Of a DNA stretch of 64,000 bases, positions 60,244 to 64,000 are shown one piece after another. The number at the start of each line of letters is the position of its first letter. The first letter of the stretch is position 1. Source of the DNA: Clytia hemisphaerica (lineage: Eukaryota > Cnidaria > Hydrozoa > Leptothecata > Clytiidae); contig CACVBU010000247.1 in NCBI GenBank assembly GCA_902728285.1, positions 1 to 64,000 of the forward strand, written 5' to 3'. The notes under the pieces were generated by a model. It ran no database searches. It had not been told where the DNA came from and saw nothing but the letters and a program-made list of their open reading frames with translations. Position numbers and translations under genes: made by a program.

Positions 60244-63200
60244 ATGAACAATCGCCTTCGTTCATCGTTTAGAAAAACAAATGAATTGCAAACCAAGCAC
60301 ATTAAAAAGTTCAAATTTCGCGGTACTGAATCAAATGGCGGTGTTTTGTTTTCAGAAGGATTTACGAGGCGAAATGTAAACAACAGCGCTGATAACAAAT
60401 TCTTATCGTCAAAAAGGCAAAGTAGTAATAGGAAAAGAAAAATGGTCAGTCGAGTTGACTACTCACGCTCCTCATCCAAGGTAAAAGATTTGAAATAATT
60501 TTTTTTAAATCCCTATACCAAAGAATAGAAAAAGAAAGTGAGCTTAGCTATGGCTTTTTTCTTGATCAGTATGAACTTTATATTTTTTTCTAGTTATTTG
60601 TATGTGTATACTAGAAGTGTGCCCTAAAAAAAGATATGAAAGTCACGATTTAGTAGTGACTGACATCATTAACTTTAAAAAGCACAAAACAGATAAACGT
60701 AATAATAGGCTTATAATTTGCGTCACATATTCCATTGTTGATATTGTTTTAATAATTGCCAGTCAGTTATTGCAAATGATAATGCATGATTGATATCAAA
60801 CCAAACGAATAAGGATTAGCTTTGAGAAAGCATTTCATTTGAATCTGTCTAACATTAATATATCAGTGGAAGGTTTGATTGAGCAGGAATAAAGAAATTC
60901 TGGCGATTATTTTTGGAGCAAACTTGAAATGAGGATTGAGCAACTTAATAATAGTTTTAATGTAGGTATTTCTCATGCATTCTTTTTATCTAATATATCT
61001 AGTATACTTTTTATTGGTAATATCCTTTTGATAACAAGATAAAATTTTTCAGATATAAAAAAATCACAATCATGGCATCTATGCTCGAATGGATTACTAT
61101 ACTGCTATAAACAGTTCATCTAAGATAAAAATCATAAGTCTTGTCCATTCTGATAGTTTTGATTATAAACATTTCAAGGATATGGAGTGATGAATAATGC
61201 ATCAACCTTAACATGTTTTTCATTAGATATTCAAGCTCTCTTTTCAATGTTAATATTTTTTAAACAAATCTTTAAATAACTATTCATGCTAAGATAGAAA
61301 CTAGAGAAGCATTTTTCTTTAGAATCAATTCTAAATCAGTTATAATTTTCTTTGCTTCTTGATTATTTTGAAGAAAACCTATTGTTAGAGACAGCCAGAG
61401 AGACAGATGTTTCATGTTCAAACTCTTTCATTTTATGACTTTTCTCTTTGGTTTTGCTATATCTGAAACTTGCTTTATTAGAAAAAGAAGATCCAAAGAC
61501 TTTGAAGGCTGGAATGAGATGAGAAAAAAACTTTTGAGAAACTAGTCACGATCTTTGTAGACAGTTGTCTTGTAATAATGTACTTTATATAAAGTAATCA
61601 TTAACATTATTATTAAACTTTATCTCTCATGAATCAAATAGTTTAAAAGAAGAACAAAAGGCTGGTATATAAATCCATGACATGTTAGAAAAGTCATGAA
61701 AAAGTAAACATTAAATGAACAGTAGTGTCAAAATGTCATGTTACATCAACTTGTTGGTTTTGAAGACATTATAAAGCTTAAAAATTGAGAAATATCTTGG
61801 AGATTTTAAAAGCCAAAATGACATCGGTTTATGTCAAAACTCGTGATGCTAATAATGCCAACAAGTTCAGTAAACGTTATCACAGCATGTATATTTCAAA
61901 TGAGGTATATATTTTTTTTAATATTATATCTCAATTTACTGGTGTTTCTGTAGATAAGTTATTTTTGAATTAATTAATTCAGACTTTTAATTTAGACTTT
62001 TAAAAGTTAAGAATATTTAATCAGCTTAGATCAACTCTAAAAATTATTTTTATGATTAAGTCAGATAGATTCACTAATTGACCAGTTGTCATCATTCAAA
62101 GGATTTCCTTTTTTAATGGTAATTGCCAATATGTTACATCCTTTGTTAACGAAGGAAAATGTTTATTTATTTCTAAGTACCCATTTGTCATGTTTATTTT
62201 GTCAATAAACTTTATAAAAACTTGTTTCACATTCTGTTTTGTAGACCCTCTTTTCATTTTATTTTGTGTTGTGATAGTTTTGTTTGAAGGTTTTATAGGA
62301 CTTAAACCCAACCTTTTAAGTAGCTTTGTTTTCTGTTTTGTTTAGTTCTTTTTTTCATTTGATTTGTTTCACAACCCTCAATATTGTCATGACATTTTTG
62401 TTGAATGTTTGAAAAGTCTTTAATTACAAAGTCCTGGCTAAAAAGATTATTTTCTTCTGTTTCATTAATCTTTTTGATTTAAATGTGTGCAACATAACAT
62501 TTGAAAAAGATTTTGGTTGGTCCTCAATTTTGAGTGCAGTGATTGTACAGAGCAAAATGAGAAGGACAAAGTTTTCAATTTTTCAGGCCCCCAAGATGGA
62601 TTTGGCTGAGGAGATTCAACTTCAAATTGACGATCAAATCCGTATGAGGGAAGGGGCGATGAAATTGATGTCAGCCAGTAGCACTTTAAATCAAGCTTTG
62701 GAGACAAGTAAAAATTTGCTGACAATCAATGCTCGTATTCTTGGCTTAATGTCAGCTCTACAGAAAAAGAAGCAGGAACGTGTCTTGCAAGAATATAATC
62801 GCCAAAGGAGGTAGGATTACATTTCAGTCAATTGCATTTGTTCAAATTCCATTGTAAAATACCCTTTGCTAACTTTTTTGCTTTTCAATTCAATTTCTAG
62901 TTCGTCGGTTACAGAATCCCCACAAGATGCTTGCACTGGTAGAATAGCAATCTCAGGTATTGTTAAATCTTTTACAATAATGCTAATTTCCAATTAAACC
63001 ATTGTTTACTGTTGAAATTCATTGAAAACGTGTCACCATTTTCAATACCAGTTTTACAGTAATAACTGCTCACATAGCTTCCTTATAATGTAATGAGAAC
63101 AACCATGATCAATCAATTCAGGCCTTTGATCAACAAGTAATTTTAAATCATAACTTTTTAGATATGAGGATTCCCTTGATGTGGCGAGATAATGTCCATT

Positions 63201-63446
63201 TCACTGGCAAAACAGGAGGTAAGACAATCTGAAAAAGAACACTTTGTTTCATTAATTACATTTCTTTTATAGATTTGAGAAAAAATAGATAAAGAAGTAT
63301 TAGGTTGAAAGGTTTATCTTCTGTTTTCTAGATCAGTCATATTATGCATTTGCTTTGATTCGATGTGGTGATCAAGTGCGAGATACACCGTTGTATGAAA
63401 TTACAAGCGCTGATACTGATATGTATTTTGACCTGGCTATTCCGTT
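60244..63446 (+). CDS. Rhotekin-like Rho effector, 5' part (continues beyond window)
   Basis: Five coding exons: 60244-60480, 62587-62810, 62901-62956, 63162-63218, 63332-63446; all GT-AG, phases join, 229 residues visible, with a donor GTAAGT at the end. Exon 1 encodes a basic, Ser/Arg-rich region. Exon 2 is an HR1/REM helical domain (EIQLQIDDQIRMREGAMKLM, QALETSKNLL, NARILGLMSALQKKK) as in rhotekin, which binds active Rho. Exons 3-5 (GRIAISDMRIPLMWRDNVHF and ALIRCGDQVRDTPLYE) start the conserved rhotekin/anillin-type domain. The PH domain should lie downstream. A likely leader exon ending at 60154 would place a 16-codon upstream ORF (ATG 60137) overlapping the main ATG. Intron 1 is 2.1 kb, AT-rich and without recognisable features. 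Confidence 0.85.
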
Positions 63447-64000
63447 GTAAGTTGAATACTTAACTTCTTAGAATATTCAATGCGACGATGAGTTGTGTGG
63501 AAAGTAATTATCAGTTTCCTCATTAAATGTATCTTATTATCTATATTTAACTTTTCTCCTTCTACTGAAGGGGGAATCAGAAAAATTATTTTAAAAAAGT
63601 ACTGTAATATTTTTTTGTGTTTTTGGGATTAATGGAGTTGATAAAAGGTGGCTTCCGTCCACCAGAACTTAATAGAAACACCATTCTAAACTTTAGTTTG
63701 TTGAGCATAAGAATTAGTGAATAAGTCAAAGCGAACTAAAAAGAAAAAGAAACTAAAAAAAAAATTATAAAATACACTACAACAAGACAAGTTCCTGGTT
63801 TGGAACTGACAGACTGGACGAGGAAATCTGGCCAAGTGTCCAATACAAACGAAAAAGCAGAATACTACTGAGGTCTCGGCAAATAACCAAGGACCAGCTG
63901 TGCGTGTGATTGGATCCACGTGCAGCTGAGCAGGTACCTCTTATTCTATCTTATTCTATTGTATTACCTTCTCAACTAATCTTTTACAACAATGATTCTC
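63447..64000 (+). other. Intron of the rhotekin-like gene, truncated by the window end
   Basis: Follows the donor at 63447. AT-rich; no further exon was recognised before position 64000. Confidence 0.5.

Overview
This is an AT-rich (roughly two-thirds A+T by eye) eukaryotic, almost certainly animal, genome window. Genes have GT-AG introns, family content is metazoan (secreted procarboxypeptidase A, RCC2, class A GPCR, dUTPase, rhotekin), and most of the DNA is transposon-derived. The GPCR and the mix of CR1/Jockey-like LINE, Tc1/mariner-like, piggyBac-like and Mutator-like elements fit an early-branching marine invertebrate such as a cnidarian, but I cannot fix the phylum. A 930-base assembly gap lies at 27921-28850.

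Genes, left to right. (1) An intronless RCC2 (TD-60) homologue, 6366-7823 (+). (2) Three tandem, head-to-tail procarboxypeptidase A genes, each with nine exons at shared positions and phases: CPA-1 8743-13630, CPA-2 14999-17852, CPA-3 18489-21605 (+). All retain the zinc and catalytic residues. CPA-3 has a 39-residue C-terminal extension ending in a hydrophobic segment. Some exons are nearly identical between copies while their neighbours are not, which suggests gene conversion. (3) A tentative small gene whose first exon is at 23996 and last exon ends at 33659, with a middle exon partly lost in the gap. (4) A two-exon class A GPCR, 35250-36520 (+), lacking the usual TM3-ECL2 cysteines. (5) A five-exon dUTPase on the minus strand, 59775-51165, complete with all five motifs. 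(6) The first exons of a rhotekin-like Rho-binding protein, 60244 to 63446 and beyond the window (+). The last two are divergent from a short shared promoter region.

Mobile DNA dominates the rest. There is a 11.1-kb foldback element (37669-48791) with a 9-bp target duplication and two ~2-kb inverted arms. The arms are built from about 11 and 12 tandem ~170-bp units, each with a GTCACGTGAC palindrome next to a GGGAAATTCCC palindrome. It contains a nested element flanked by an unusual 22-bp direct repeat. Other finds are three copies of a Tc1/mariner-like family flanked by TA (one carries two nested insertions, one proved by an empty site in a sister copy), a 483-bp piggyBac-like MITE bounded by TTAA in a dUTPase intron, a decayed LINE, a transposase fragment, two long hairpins and several small MITEs. 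A minus-strand open frame of about 230 codons with a single in-frame TGA lies in the last intron of CPA-1; I do not recognise its product.

Functionally, the carboxypeptidase array looks like a locally expanded digestive or secreted protease family. RCC2 (mitosis, Rac/RalA), dUTPase (nucleotide pool) and rhotekin (Rho effector) are unrelated single-copy genes. No tRNA, rRNA or CRISPR array was recognised.
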